A DNA stretch of 64,000 bases from Arenibacter algicola (lineage in GTDB: Bacteria > Bacteroidota > Bacteroidia > Flavobacteriales > Flavobacteriaceae), in the NCBI RefSeq assembly GCF_000733925.1, contig NZ_JPOO01000001.1, positions 868,001-932,000 of the forward strand, given 5' to 3'. Below are positions 51,581 to 60,181 of this stretch, one piece after another. Within the stretch, counting starts at the first letter, position 1. Each line of letters begins with the position of its first letter. The translations under genes were made by a program, and so were the position numbers. Below the pieces are notes generated by a model. It did not search any database and was not told the DNA's origin. It saw nothing but the letters and a program-made list of their open reading frames with translations.

Positions 51581-51653
51581 AGCGAAAAACGGGATTCGAA
51601 CCCGCGACCTCCACCTTGGCAAGGTGGCGCTCTACCAACTGAGCTATTTTCGC
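51581..51653 (-). tRNA. tRNA-Gly (anticodon GCC)
   Basis: Minus strand: acceptor GCGAAAA pairs with TTTTCGC; D-arm AGCTCAGTTGGTAGAGC; anticodon loop TTGCCAA between CCACC and GGTGG; T-arm GCGGGTTCGAATCCCGT. 73 bases with the discriminator, no encoded CCA. Confidence 0.96.
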
Positions 51654-51820
51654 AATTTATGTAATGAACGTCGCATCCTTTTCTGATGCGGGAGCAAATT
51701 TAATACAATTCTATAAAAAGCAAAGAACTTTTCGCTAAAAAGAATCAAAATATTTATAATGTGCCCAAGGTGAATATTTTAGATGGGATTTAAAGGCCAA
51801 TTGGCTATCAGGCACATCCC

Positions 51821-54436
51821 CTAGGCGTTTTTCTTTTTGGTGAGCAAACGCTTAATTTCGTTGAGTTTCATCAAGGCTTCAACAGGGGTTAAAGTGTTGA
51901 TGTCCAAATGGGTTATTTCCTCCTTGATCTGTTCCAATAGGGGGTCGTCCAAATTAAAAAAACTTAGTTGCATTTCATTTTGCACCAATTGCAATTTATC
52001 GGAAAGCTCCTCGCTGGAATGTGATTTTTCCAGTTTTTTAAGAATCTTATTGGCTTTGTGAATCACCTGTTGTGGCATACCGGCCATTTTGGCCACGTGT
52101 ATACCAAAACTATGCTCGCTACCTCCAGGGGTGAGTTTTCGTAAAAAGAGCACATTGTCCTTCAGTTCCTTTACGGACACATTGAAGTTCTTGATACGTG
52201 TAAATGTCGAGGTCATTTCATTGAGCTCGTGATAATGTGTGGCAAACAAAGTTTTTGCCCTAGCGGGATGCTCATGTAAATATTCCGAAATGGCCCAGGC
52301 AATGGAGATTCCGTCATAAGTGCTGGTGCCCCTGCCTATTTCATCCAAAAGTACCAGACTGCGTTCTGAAAGGTTGTTAAGAATAGAGGCTGTTTCGTTC
52401 ATTTCCACCATAAAGGTAGATTCCCCCATGGAGATATTGTCACTGGCACCAACTCGCGTAAATATTTTGTCTACATAACCAATTTTGGCGGCATCAGCAG
52501 GTACAAAACTTCCCATCTGCGCCAATAATACTATGAGGGCCGTTTGTCTTAAGATGGCCGATTTACCACTCATGTTGGGGCCTGTAATCATAATGATCTG
52601 TTGCTCATCCCTGTTCAAAGTAACATCATTGGCAATATAGGCTTCGCCCAAAGGCAATTGCTTTTCAATAACTGGATGCCTTCCGCCTATAATAGATAGT
52701 TCAGTAGAATCGTCCATGTCCGGGGAAACGTAATTGTTCTCCTTGGCCAATTGGGTAAAACCACATAGACAGTCCAACTGTGCTATTTGAAAGGCATTGT
52801 TTTGTACTGGGGCTATGTATTCCTGCATCCAGACCACCAACTGGGAAAACAATTGTTGCTCCAAACTTAAAATGCGTTCCTCAGCACCTAATATTTTAGC
52901 TTCGTATTCCTTTAGCTCTTCGGTAATATAACGTTCGGCATTCACCAAGGTCTGCTTTCGGATCCAATCTTCCGGCACTTTATCCTTATGGGTATTCCGC
53001 ACTTCTATATAATAACCGAATACATTGTTGGAGGCTATTTTCAGTGAACTAATTCCGGTACGTTGGGTTTCCCTTTCCAACATTTTGTCCAGGTAATCCT
53101 TGCCGGAAAAGGCCAGCCCCCTTAGCTCGTCCAATTCTGCGGAATAGCCCTTGGCAATGGTGCTCCCTTTTAGCATGTTTACAGGAGCTTCCTCACTGAC
53201 CATTTCTTTGATTTTGCTTCTCAACATATCGCAGGTATGTAATTGGTCCCCAATAAGGCTCAAAGCTTCGTTCTTACTTTTGGTAGTAATCTGTTTTATG
53301 GGGACAATGGCCTCCAAGGAATTTTTAAGCTGCACAACTTCCTTGGGATTTATTTTTCCCGTGGCTACCTTGGAAATCAATCTTTCCAGATCGCCTATCA
53401 ATTTTATGCCGCTCTGTAATTTTTGATGGGCAGCTTCGTTTTCGGTTAAATGCGTAATGACCTGATGTCTTCTTCGTATTTTTTCAATGTTCTTCAAAGG
53501 CAGGGCCAACCATCTTTTTAACATTCTACCGCCCATGGGGGAGATAGTCTTATCTATGACATCTAAAAGGGTAACTGCATTTTGATTGTTGGAGTGGTAG
53601 AGTTCCAGGTTTCTTATGGTAAACCGGTCCATCCAAATATGTTCCTCTTCCGCAATGCGCTGAAGGGTATTGATATGCTGTAACTGTCTGTGCTGCGTAT
53701 CTGAAAGGTAATGCAATACAACCCCGGCCGCCACTATGCCATGGGTCAAATGGTCTACGCCAAAACCTTTAAGGCTTTTAGTTTTAAAATGATTGGTAAG
53801 TGTCTCCAGGGCATAATCATCCTGAAAGATCCAATCTTCCGTAAAAAAAGTATGGAAATTTTTGCCAAAGACTTCTAGGAATTCCTTTTTGTTTGCTTTT
53901 GAAACCAACACTTCGTTAGGGGAGAAATTTTGCAGCAATTTGTCTATCTGTTCCTCATTGCCTTCCGAAGTTAGAAATTCGCCGGTGGATATATCTACAA
54001 AGGATATCCCCAATCTTTTTCGTCCAAAATGGACCGCACATAAAAAATTGTTGGTCTTGGCCGATAGGATATCGTCGTTCATGGCAACCCCAGGGGTAAC
54101 CAACTCGGTAACACCTCTTTTTACTATGGTCTTGGTAAGTTTCGGGTCTTCCAACTGATCGCATATGGCCACCCGTTGCCCCGCTTTTACCAGTTTTGGC
54201 AAATAGGTGTTCAGGGAATGGTGAGGAAAACCTGCCAGTTCTGTTCTGTCACCACCATTGTTACGGTGGGTAAGAATAATGCCCAGTATTTTTGAAGCCT
54301 TAACGGCATCTTCCCCAAAAGTCTCATAAAAATCCCCAACACGGAACAATAATAGGGCATCAGGATATTTCACCTTAATGGTATTGTACTGTTTCATTAA
54401 AGGGGTTACCTTTTTTGTTTTTCCCGAGTCTGCCAA
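51821..54436 (-). CDS. mutS: DNA mismatch repair protein MutS
   Basis: Mismatch-recognition ATPase of about 871 residues. The N-terminal mismatch domain has LLLFRVGDFYETFGEDA with the Phe-x-Glu wedge; connector, lever and clamp domains follow. The ATPase carries Walker A GPNMSGKSAILRQ, Walker B LVLLDEIGRGTST and the ATHYHEL motif. The frame is open upstream to an ATG at 54565, but that extension is not MutS-like. The TTG at 54436, giving ADSGKTKKVTPLMKQYN, matches flavobacterial MutS N-termini and is preferred. A core gene, upstream of the tRNAs. Confidence 0.95.
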   Translation of the reverse strand: MADSGKTKKVTPLMKQYNTIKVKYPDALLLFRVGDFYETFGEDAVKASKILGIILTHRNNGGDRTELAGFPHHSLNTYLPKLVKAGQRVAICDQLEDPKLTKTIVKRGVTELVTPGVAMNDDILSAKTNNFLCAVHFGRKRLGISFVDISTGEFLTSEGNEEQIDKLLQNFSPNEVLVSKANKKEFLEVFGKNFHTFFTEDWIFQDDYALETLTNHFKTKSLKGFGVDHLTHGIVAAGVVLHYLSDTQHRQLQHINTLQRIAEEEHIWMDRFTIRNLELYHSNNQNAVTLLDVIDKTISPMGGRMLKRWLALPLKNIEKIRRRHQVITHLTENEAAHQKLQSGIKLIGDLERLISKVATGKINPKEVVQLKNSLEAIVPIKQITTKSKNEALSLIGDQLHTCDMLRSKIKEMVSEEAPVNMLKGSTIAKGYSAELDELRGLAFSGKDYLDKMLERETQRTGISSLKIASNNVFGYYIEVRNTHKDKVPEDWIRKQTLVNAERYITEELKEYEAKILGAEERILSLEQQLFSQLVVWMQEYIAPVQNNAFQIAQLDCLCGFTQLAKENNYVSPDMDDSTELSIIGGRHPVIEKQLPLGEAYIANDVTLNRDEQQIIMITGPNMSGKSAILRQTALIVLLAQMGSFVPADAAKIGYVDKIFTRVGASDNISMGESTFMVEMNETASILNNLSERSLVLLDEIGRGTSTYDGISIAWAISEYLHEHPARAKTLFATHYHELNEMTSTFTRIKNFNVSVKELKDNVLFLRKLTPGGSEHSFGIHVAKMAGMPQQVIHKANKILKKLEKSHSSEELSDKLQLVQNEMQLSFFNLDDPLLEQIKEEITHLDINTLTPVEALMKLNEIKRLLTKKKNA

Positions 54437-54606
54437 AAGAGATTTTATTAACTTATTTTTGCATTCCTTTCCTAGACAACGAATGTAAGGTTTATCTACT
54501 GGAATGTACACTATTGTTGATATTTTGGGGATAACTTTATGCCGTTTTGACCTGGCTAATGTCATTGATAAAGTTAGGAAATTAGTAAAAATAAAAATTG
54601 TATTGA

Positions 54607-55137
54607 ATGCGTAAATTGGAGAATAGCGAATTGGACCGACTTAATGTAGAAGAGTTTAAACAGGTGGAAAAAACGCCGATTTGTATTGTGCTGGACAATG
54701 TGCGGAGCTTGAACAACATTGGATCGGTTTTTAGAACGGCCGATGCTTTTTTGATAGAAAAGATATACCTATGTGGAATTACCGCAACCCCTCCGCATAA
54801 GGACATACATAAAACTGCCTTAGGGGCTACTGATAGTGTTGCCTGGGAACATAGGGAGAGTACCATGGAGCTTTTGGAAGAATTAAGGGAGGAAGGCTAT
54901 ACCTCCCTTGCTGTGGAGCAGGCCGAGAATGCGGTTATGCTGAACGACTTTAAGGTGGAAGAAAATAAAAAGTATGCCCTAATTTTTGGCAACGAGGTAA
55001 AAGGGGTTTCCCAGGAAGTGGTCTCTGCTAGCGATCTGGTCTTGGAAATTCCGCAGTACGGTACTAAACATTCCCTAAATATTTCGGTTAGTGTTGGCAT
55101 CGTGGTCTGGGACCTTTGGGCCAAATTGAAATCATAA
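54607..55137 (+). CDS. TrmH/SpoU-family RNA 2'-O-methyltransferase
   Basis: 176-residue SPOUT-class enzyme. The family motifs are seen: LDNVRSLNNIGSVFRTADAF (motif 1), ALIFGNEVKGVS (motif 2, about residues 120-131) and IPQYGTKHSLNISVSVGIVV (motif 3 knot). It methylates a tRNA or rRNA ribose; which one cannot be read. Divergent from mutS with 170 bases between the two starts. Confidence 0.9.
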   Translation: MRKLENSELDRLNVEEFKQVEKTPICIVLDNVRSLNNIGSVFRTADAFLIEKIYLCGITATPPHKDIHKTALGATDSVAWEHRESTMELLEELREEGYTSLAVEQAENAVMLNDFKVEENKKYALIFGNEVKGVSQEVVSASDLVLEIPQYGTKHSLNISVSVGIVVWDLWAKLKS

Positions 55138-55300
55138 ATCGATTTCCTTTCAAATTTCTAAAAACAACCACACTGTGGTTTTGTAGAACTACTTGAGGAA
55201 AAACAATTTAAATGAACTCTTTTGCCTATTATATGTGTCGGGAGTTAATTCTGCGGCCTTCTTGCGATTTGTAGACTTTTTCTGCAGAAGAGCTTGCAAA

Positions 55301-55338
55301 TTTCGACTTTTTGGGCCGAACCCTGAGCGGAGTCGAAA
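55301..55338. repeat. Inverted repeat containing a dispersed CCTGAGCGGAGTCGAAAGG-type element
   Basis: TTTCGACT (55301-55308) pairs with AGTCGAAA (55331-55338), around CCCTGAGCGGAGTCGAAAGG (55321-55340). Sequences like CCTGAGCGGAGTCGAAGG are widely dispersed in flavobacterial genomes as small intergenic repeats. The rest of the 523-base gap shows no gene. Confidence 0.5.
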
Positions 55339-55489
55339 GGTTGGACAGCAAAGAAACCGAGGGTCCATAAATACCTTTAAATAACAATTAGAAATTAATG
55401 AACTAAATCGCGGATTCAAGAAAATCGATGAATAACTATAGAAATCACTTGGGTAGAGTCAATTAAAAAAGGAACTTGTTTAAAACCAA

Positions 55490-55515
55490 AAACCCAACCG
55501 ATTAGGTTGGGTTTG
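55490..55515. terminator. Hairpin terminator candidate between trmH-like gene and folK
   Basis: AACCCAACC-GATTA-GGTTGGGTT forms a 9-bp stem flanked by A/T-rich DNA on both sides. It can serve the plus-strand methyltransferase and the convergent minus-strand folK fusion. Confidence 0.6.
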
Positions 55516-55660
55516 GCACTATATAGTTTGAGTTAGTTAGTTTAAAACCTTAAAGTCCTTACATCGTTTTTATGATGTGCCATTTGGCTGAAAACGACTT
55601 TATTGGAGGCGCAAGTAAATAAATTGATTTGTACTGTGCAAATAATATGTGAAAATTATC

Positions 55661-56806
55661 TTAAAATGAGAGTTTCACGGCATATTTCTGGATTTGGTCC
55701 AGAATTACTTCGTAATCGGCCGGATTTTCAACGAAATCCAATTCACTAATATCCAATACTAGATTATTTTGCTCAGGAAAACTTCGTATATAATCAAAAT
55801 ACCCACGGTTTAGCTGTTCCAAATATTCCGGGGCTATATTCTGTTCGTAACCTCTTCCCCTTTGCTTTATATTGCGTAGTAAGCGTTCCGTGTTTTGGTA
55901 CAGGTATATATATATTTTCGGCTTTTTTATCTCTTTGTACATTAGGTTAAAAAGCTTTCTGTACAGTTTAAATTCTTCTTCCTGAAGGGTGACCTTGGCG
56001 AAAATTATGGATTTGTTAATGTCGTAATCGCTTACCATAAAGTTCTTGAACAGATCAAACTGGGAAGTATCGTCCATAAATTGCTGGTAGCGATCTGCCA
56101 GAAAGGACATTTCCAAGGGGAAGGCAAACCTACCTTGATCCTCATAAAACTTAGGTAGAAATGGGTTGTCCGCAAACCTTTCCAAGACCAATTTTGCATT
56201 AAAATCCTGGCCAATCTTATGGGCCAAGGTTGTTTTTCCCGCGCCAATATTTCCTTCAATGGCAATATATTCCAATTGGGAAAATAACTGTGATCTGTTC
56301 GTATATAGCTTATGGGGCGTTTTTGTAATATTACTTTTGTCCTTGCATTCCTGTAATAGGTTTCTGGTATCCTTATTTAGAATTGGATGGTAGAACTGTG
56401 GTGCTATGTCTGCCAAGGGTCTAAGTACAAACCTTCTCAATTGCAAGTTGGGGTGGGGGATGGTCAGTAAATCGGTATTAACGATTTCCTTATCAAAATA
56501 TAGTATATCGATATCGACGGTCCTAGAGGAGTAGCCTGTTCCCTTATTCCTCTCCCTGCCCAACCTTGTTTCTATTTCCAGTAATTTTTCCAAAAGAGCG
56601 GTTGGGGTAAGTGGGGTTTCTACCTTAATGCACGCATTGAAGAAATTGTCACCCTCAAAACCCCAAGCCGGCGTTTCGTATACTGGGGATGTTTTTATGA
56701 CTTCGCCCACATTGGCTTGAATTAAGAATACCACCTCCTGCAAATGGTTGAGTTTGTCCCCAAGATTGCTTCCAAGTGAAAGATATGTTGTTGTGGTCTT
56801 GTTCAT
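55661..56806 (-). CDS. folK: Fusion of FolK (HPPK) and deoxynucleoside kinase
   Basis: Bifunctional protein, 381 residues. Residues 1 to about 160 are 6-hydroxymethyl-7,8-dihydropterin pyrophosphokinase of folate synthesis (YLSLGSNLGDKLNHL, YETPAWGFEGDNFFNA, SRTVDIDILYFD). From about 177 there is a deoxynucleoside kinase with P-loop EGNIGAGKTTLA, the LERFADNPFLPKFYED substrate motif and the lid RGRGYEQ. The arrangement is common in Flavobacteriia. It joins folate and nucleotide salvage steps in one chain. Start chosen at the ATG giving NKTTTTYLSLGSN. Confidence 0.95.
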   Translation of the reverse strand: MNKTTTTYLSLGSNLGDKLNHLQEVVFLIQANVGEVIKTSPVYETPAWGFEGDNFFNACIKVETPLTPTALLEKLLEIETRLGRERNKGTGYSSRTVDIDILYFDKEIVNTDLLTIPHPNLQLRRFVLRPLADIAPQFYHPILNKDTRNLLQECKDKSNITKTPHKLYTNRSQLFSQLEYIAIEGNIGAGKTTLAHKIGQDFNAKLVLERFADNPFLPKFYEDQGRFAFPLEMSFLADRYQQFMDDTSQFDLFKNFMVSDYDINKSIIFAKVTLQEEEFKLYRKLFNLMYKEIKKPKIYIYLYQNTERLLRNIKQRGRGYEQNIAPEYLEQLNRGYFDYIRSFPEQNNLVLDISELDFVENPADYEVILDQIQKYAVKLSF

Positions 56807-56935
56807 AATAGGCGGGCAAAGTAAACAAAAGTAATTAACTTCATAAAGGGAAATACCAAAAACAGGACCAATTTTTAGTGGTCTTTCCTAAATTGTGTAT
56901 AAGGAGGTTGCAGGCTAAAAATTCAACATTTATAA

Positions 56936-56964
56936 TTGCAACAATCCTACATTGGTTATCTTTG
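56936..56964 (+). promoter_or_regulatory. Bacteroidetes promoter of sppA
   Basis: TTG at 56936-56938 and TATCTTTG at 56957-56964 are separated by 18 bases, a good -33/-7 pair. The start codon lies 26 bases further on, after CGAGGA, which may act as a ribosome binding site. Confidence 0.6.
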
Positions 56965-56990
56965 CAAGTTATTAGCAATACATACGAGGA

Positions 56991-58751
56991 ATGAACTTTT
57001 TAAGAAATTTATTAGCTGCAATTATAGGATGTCTCATAGCTTTTGGAATCATGTTTGTCATGTTTCTTGTTTTAGCAGCCCTCATCGGTCAAGGCGAGGA
57101 TACCGTTGTGGTCAAGGATAATTCCGTTTTGGAAATTCAATTACAGACCCCTATCAATGATTATGTGGGGATGGATGAATCCAATCCCTTTGCAGGACTC
57201 TTCAATGTAAATCAGGGATTGGACGAGATATTGCATGCCATTCGTGTTGCCAAGGAAGACAATAAAATAAAAGGGATTAGCCTAAATAATAATGTGCTTA
57301 TGGCCGGTTTGTCCCAAACTCAGGCCATTCGGGATGCCTTGACCGATTTTGGTGAGAGCGGAAAGTTTATATATGCCTATGGGGACTTTTATACGCAAAA
57401 GGACTATTATTTGGCCAGTGCGGCCAATGAGGTATTCCTTAATCCAGTTGGCGCCATGGATTTTAAAGGATTGTCTACGGAAGTTTTATTTTTTAAGGAT
57501 CTTCAGGAAAAGTCCGGTATTAAAATGGAAGTGATTCGGCATGGGAAGTATAAGAGTGCTGTAGAGCCTTTTTTGGCCAATGAAATGAGTGAGGCCAATA
57601 GGACCCAGATCAAGGAGTTGTTGGATGCCTTATGGCAATCCATGCTTACCAATATTTCGGAAAGTAGGGATATCTCTGTTGAAGATTTGAACCAGATTGC
57701 GGATACTTTGGGTACACGTACCTCAAAATATGCGGCGTTATCCGGGTTGATCGATGAGATAGTGTATTTCGATGAATACGAAAGCATGATCAAGGAAAAA
57801 ATAGGGATAGATACGGCAGAGGATATCAACTATGTCCCAATATCCGATTATATACGAACTGCTGGCAAAATAAAACTCAATAGTGGTAATGATAAGATTG
57901 CTGTGATCTTTGCGCAAGGAGAAATCTGGTACGGGGAGGGAGGCTCCGATGTAATTGGTCAAGGAATTATTAATGACGCCCTAAAAAAAGCCAGGGAAGA
58001 TAAGAATGTAAAGGCAATAGTGTTGAGGGTAAATTCCCCGGGAGGCAGTGCATTGGCCTCCGATATTATTTGGCGCGAGATCGAAATTACCAAGCAATCC
58101 AAACCAGTGGTGGTCTCCATGGGCGATGTCGCTGCTTCGGGAGGTTACTACATTGCGGCGGGAGCCGATAAGATCTTCGCCGAACCTACTACGATTACCG
58201 GATCTATTGGCGTTTTTGGAACTGTTCCCAATATAAGTGAACTGGCCGAAAATATAGGGATCAACGCCGAACAGGTGGGGACCAACAAGAACTCGGTAGA
58301 CTATTCCTTCTTTGAACCTATGAACGATAGTTTTAGAAGCAACGTTTTGGAAGGCATAGAAGCTACCTATGAAACATTTTTGGACAGGGTGGCCCAAGGC
58401 CGTGGCATTACCATGGCACAGGCCGATAGTGTTGCCCAAGGTAGGGTATGGAGTGGGGTAGATGCCAAGCGCCTGGGATTGGTAGATGAATTGGGGGGAC
58501 TGGATGAGGCTATTGAAGCGGCTGCTAAAATGGTAGGTTTGGACAACTATGGAATAAGAAAACTTCCCAAGTACAAATCGGATTTTGAGAAGTTAATGGA
58601 AGATTTAGGAGGTGCAACAACCAAAAGCAAGGAAAGCATTATTCAACAAGAAATCGGGACTGAGGCCTATGCCATCCTAAAGGAAATAAAGCAGGCAATG
58701 CAAAATAAAGGGATTCAGGCCAGAATGCCGTTTACCTTGAATATCAAATAG
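56991..58751 (+). CDS. sppA: Signal peptide peptidase SppA (67 kDa type)
   Basis: Membrane-anchored serine protease, 586 residues, that degrades cleaved signal peptides on the periplasmic side. An N-terminal helix (IGCLIAFGIMFVMFLVLAAL) is followed by tandem peptidase domains. The general-base Lys lies in HGKYKSAVEPF (about residue 188), and the nucleophile Ser in VAASGGYYIAAGADKI (about 382). Both halves of the duplicated fold are present, as in E. coli SppA. A core gene with its own promoter. Confidence 0.94.
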   Translation: MNFLRNLLAAIIGCLIAFGIMFVMFLVLAALIGQGEDTVVVKDNSVLEIQLQTPINDYVGMDESNPFAGLFNVNQGLDEILHAIRVAKEDNKIKGISLNNNVLMAGLSQTQAIRDALTDFGESGKFIYAYGDFYTQKDYYLASAANEVFLNPVGAMDFKGLSTEVLFFKDLQEKSGIKMEVIRHGKYKSAVEPFLANEMSEANRTQIKELLDALWQSMLTNISESRDISVEDLNQIADTLGTRTSKYAALSGLIDEIVYFDEYESMIKEKIGIDTAEDINYVPISDYIRTAGKIKLNSGNDKIAVIFAQGEIWYGEGGSDVIGQGIINDALKKAREDKNVKAIVLRVNSPGGSALASDIIWREIEITKQSKPVVVSMGDVAASGGYYIAAGADKIFAEPTTITGSIGVFGTVPNISELAENIGINAEQVGTNKNSVDYSFFEPMNDSFRSNVLEGIEATYETFLDRVAQGRGITMAQADSVAQGRVWSGVDAKRLGLVDELGGLDEAIEAAAKMVGLDNYGIRKLPKYKSDFEKLMEDLGGATTKSKESIIQQEIGTEAYAILKEIKQAMQNKGIQARMPFTLNIK

Positions 58752-58783
58752 AAAATTTGATCCGAATAGGATTCAATTAAAAT

Positions 58784-58814
58784 GACCGTGCAAATACATC
58801 TGGACGGTCTTTTT
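58784..58814 (+). terminator. Terminator after sppA
   Basis: GACCGT (58784-58789) pairs with ACGGTC (58804-58809) and is followed by TTTTTG. The inner GTGCAAATACATCTGG region leaves a large loop, so it is of moderate strength. Confidence 0.6.
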
Positions 58815-58981
58815 GATTTTATATAAGTACTTAGATCTTAGGTTTTAAGCATAAATAACTATACTTTTTCCCAATAGTTTGGGATGTTGCAATCGTCATC
58901 CTAACCATTACCTTAAATTTTATTAGTGAAACTCAATTTTGAGAAGTCAGTAAGACGCACTGAAAATTGTAAGTTGAACTA

Positions 58982-59082
58982 ATCCCGCCTTTTTCGGCGG
59001 GATCTAGGTTCAATACCTCGACCCTTGGGTCAATTCCTATTATTGGGTTCAGGGCCTGCCTTTGTCAGACAGGCTTGCCCTG
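58982..59082. repeat. Two intergenic hairpins upstream of the hydrolase gene
   Basis: ATCCCGCC / GGCGGGAT at 58982-59003 is a short strong hairpin. CAGGGC...GCCCTG at 59050-59082 encloses GCCTGCC-x-GACAGGC-type complementarity, related in composition to the palindrome inserted in the tRNA-Gly fragment (51499-51516). No gene is visible from 58752 to 59184 otherwise. Confidence 0.5.
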
Positions 59083-59184
59083 GGGTTTAATACCTTTTAT
59101 TATTCGTCAAAAATCACATCTTTATGCGATTTCATGAATATTACACATTGCCTAAGTTTACCCGAATATAAAAAACTAGGTGGA

Positions 59185-60078
59185 ATGAACAGATTGAAAT
59201 TGGTTGGTTCTTTATTGCTTTTTTCCGGTTTTTTTTCTTTTGGACAAAGTGCAATTGATGATCTTAAAAAGGAATATGATAGTTTAACAAAAAACTCCAT
59301 ATATGGCAACAATCCGGCTGCTGGGAAATATTATGACATTCGGGGTTTCAAAATGTATTGCGAAACCTACGGTGAAGGGGCTCCATTGCTCTTAATTCAT
59401 GGCAACGGAGCCAGTATCAGTACTTTTGTTAAACAGATACCATTTTTTTCAAAAAAGTATAAGGTTATTGTAGCCGATAGCAGAAATCACGGTAAATCTG
59501 TAGATAAGTTGGATTCCCTGTCCTACGAAATGATGGCGGATGATTATGCAGCCTTACTGTCGCAAATGAAAATTGATTCTGCTTATGTTCTTGGATGGAG
59601 TGATGGGGGCGTAAATGGCTTATTAATGGCAATAAGGCATCCCGAAAAAGTAAAAAAATTGGTCATTACAGGGGCTAACTTGCGGCCTGACTCTTCAGCA
59701 GTTTCACCGGATGTATTGAAAAGGGTTACCAAGACCTATAATATGTTTGAGAAAATGTTTAGTGGAAAGGAAGCGAAAACACCACTGGATTCTATTGTTT
59801 ATAAGTATATAAAGCTATTGGTAGAACAGCCAAATATTCCTGTGGACGAATTACATAAAATAAAGATACCCACTTTGGTTGTGGGAGGGGATCACGATGT
59901 TATTAAACCAGATCACACCCTTGAGATATTTCAAAATATTCCAAAGGCATATCTATGGATTTTGCCCAATTCCGGACATTATACTTTGGTGACCCATACA
60001 GATGAATTTAATAGAACTGCCAGTGATTTTTTTACTACGAAATACAGGAAGATTGTGGATCGGGATCGGGATTTTTAG
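59185..60078 (+). CDS. Exported alpha/beta-hydrolase
   Basis: 297 residues from the ATG at 59185 with a signal peptide (LVGSLLLFSGFFSFGQ). The alpha/beta-hydrolase fold is shown by the oxyanion motif LLIHGNGASISTF, nucleophile elbow GWSDGG (Ser), acid in VVGGDHDVIKPDH and His in NSGHYTLV. Substrate unknown; an ester or lactone hydrolase acting in the periplasm is likely. The open frame extends upstream to 59062, but that part overlaps an intergenic hairpin and lacks a signal. Confidence 0.85.
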   Translation: MNRLKLVGSLLLFSGFFSFGQSAIDDLKKEYDSLTKNSIYGNNPAAGKYYDIRGFKMYCETYGEGAPLLLIHGNGASISTFVKQIPFFSKKYKVIVADSRNHGKSVDKLDSLSYEMMADDYAALLSQMKIDSAYVLGWSDGGVNGLLMAIRHPEKVKKLVITGANLRPDSSAVSPDVLKRVTKTYNMFEKMFSGKEAKTPLDSIVYKYIKLLVEQPNIPVDELHKIKIPTLVVGGDHDVIKPDHTLEIFQNIPKAYLWILPNSGHYTLVTHTDEFNRTASDFFTTKYRKIVDRDRDF

Positions 60079-60120
60079 TTTGGGAAATATAGGTTTCGCC
60101 TTAAGACTTTTAAATAGGCG

Positions 60121-60160
60121 AAAAAAAAGGCCGTCCCACAACTGGTGGGACGGCCTTTTT
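60121..60160. terminator. Strong bidirectional terminator
   Basis: GGCCGTCCCAC (60129-60139) and GTGGGACGGCC (60145-60155) form a perfect 11-bp stem, with A8 on one side and T5 on the other. It lies between the convergent hydrolase and OmpA-family genes and should terminate both. Confidence 0.92.
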
Positions 60161-60181
60161 CTATTTGGTTTAATTTATTAA

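Noticed and set aside
54437..54565. 43-residue N-terminal extension of MutS
   Set aside because: It has no similarity to MutS N-termini; the TTG at 54436 gives the expected start.
59062..59184. Upstream start of the alpha/beta-hydrolase
   Set aside because: That segment overlaps an intergenic hairpin region and would bury the signal peptide that begins at 59185.
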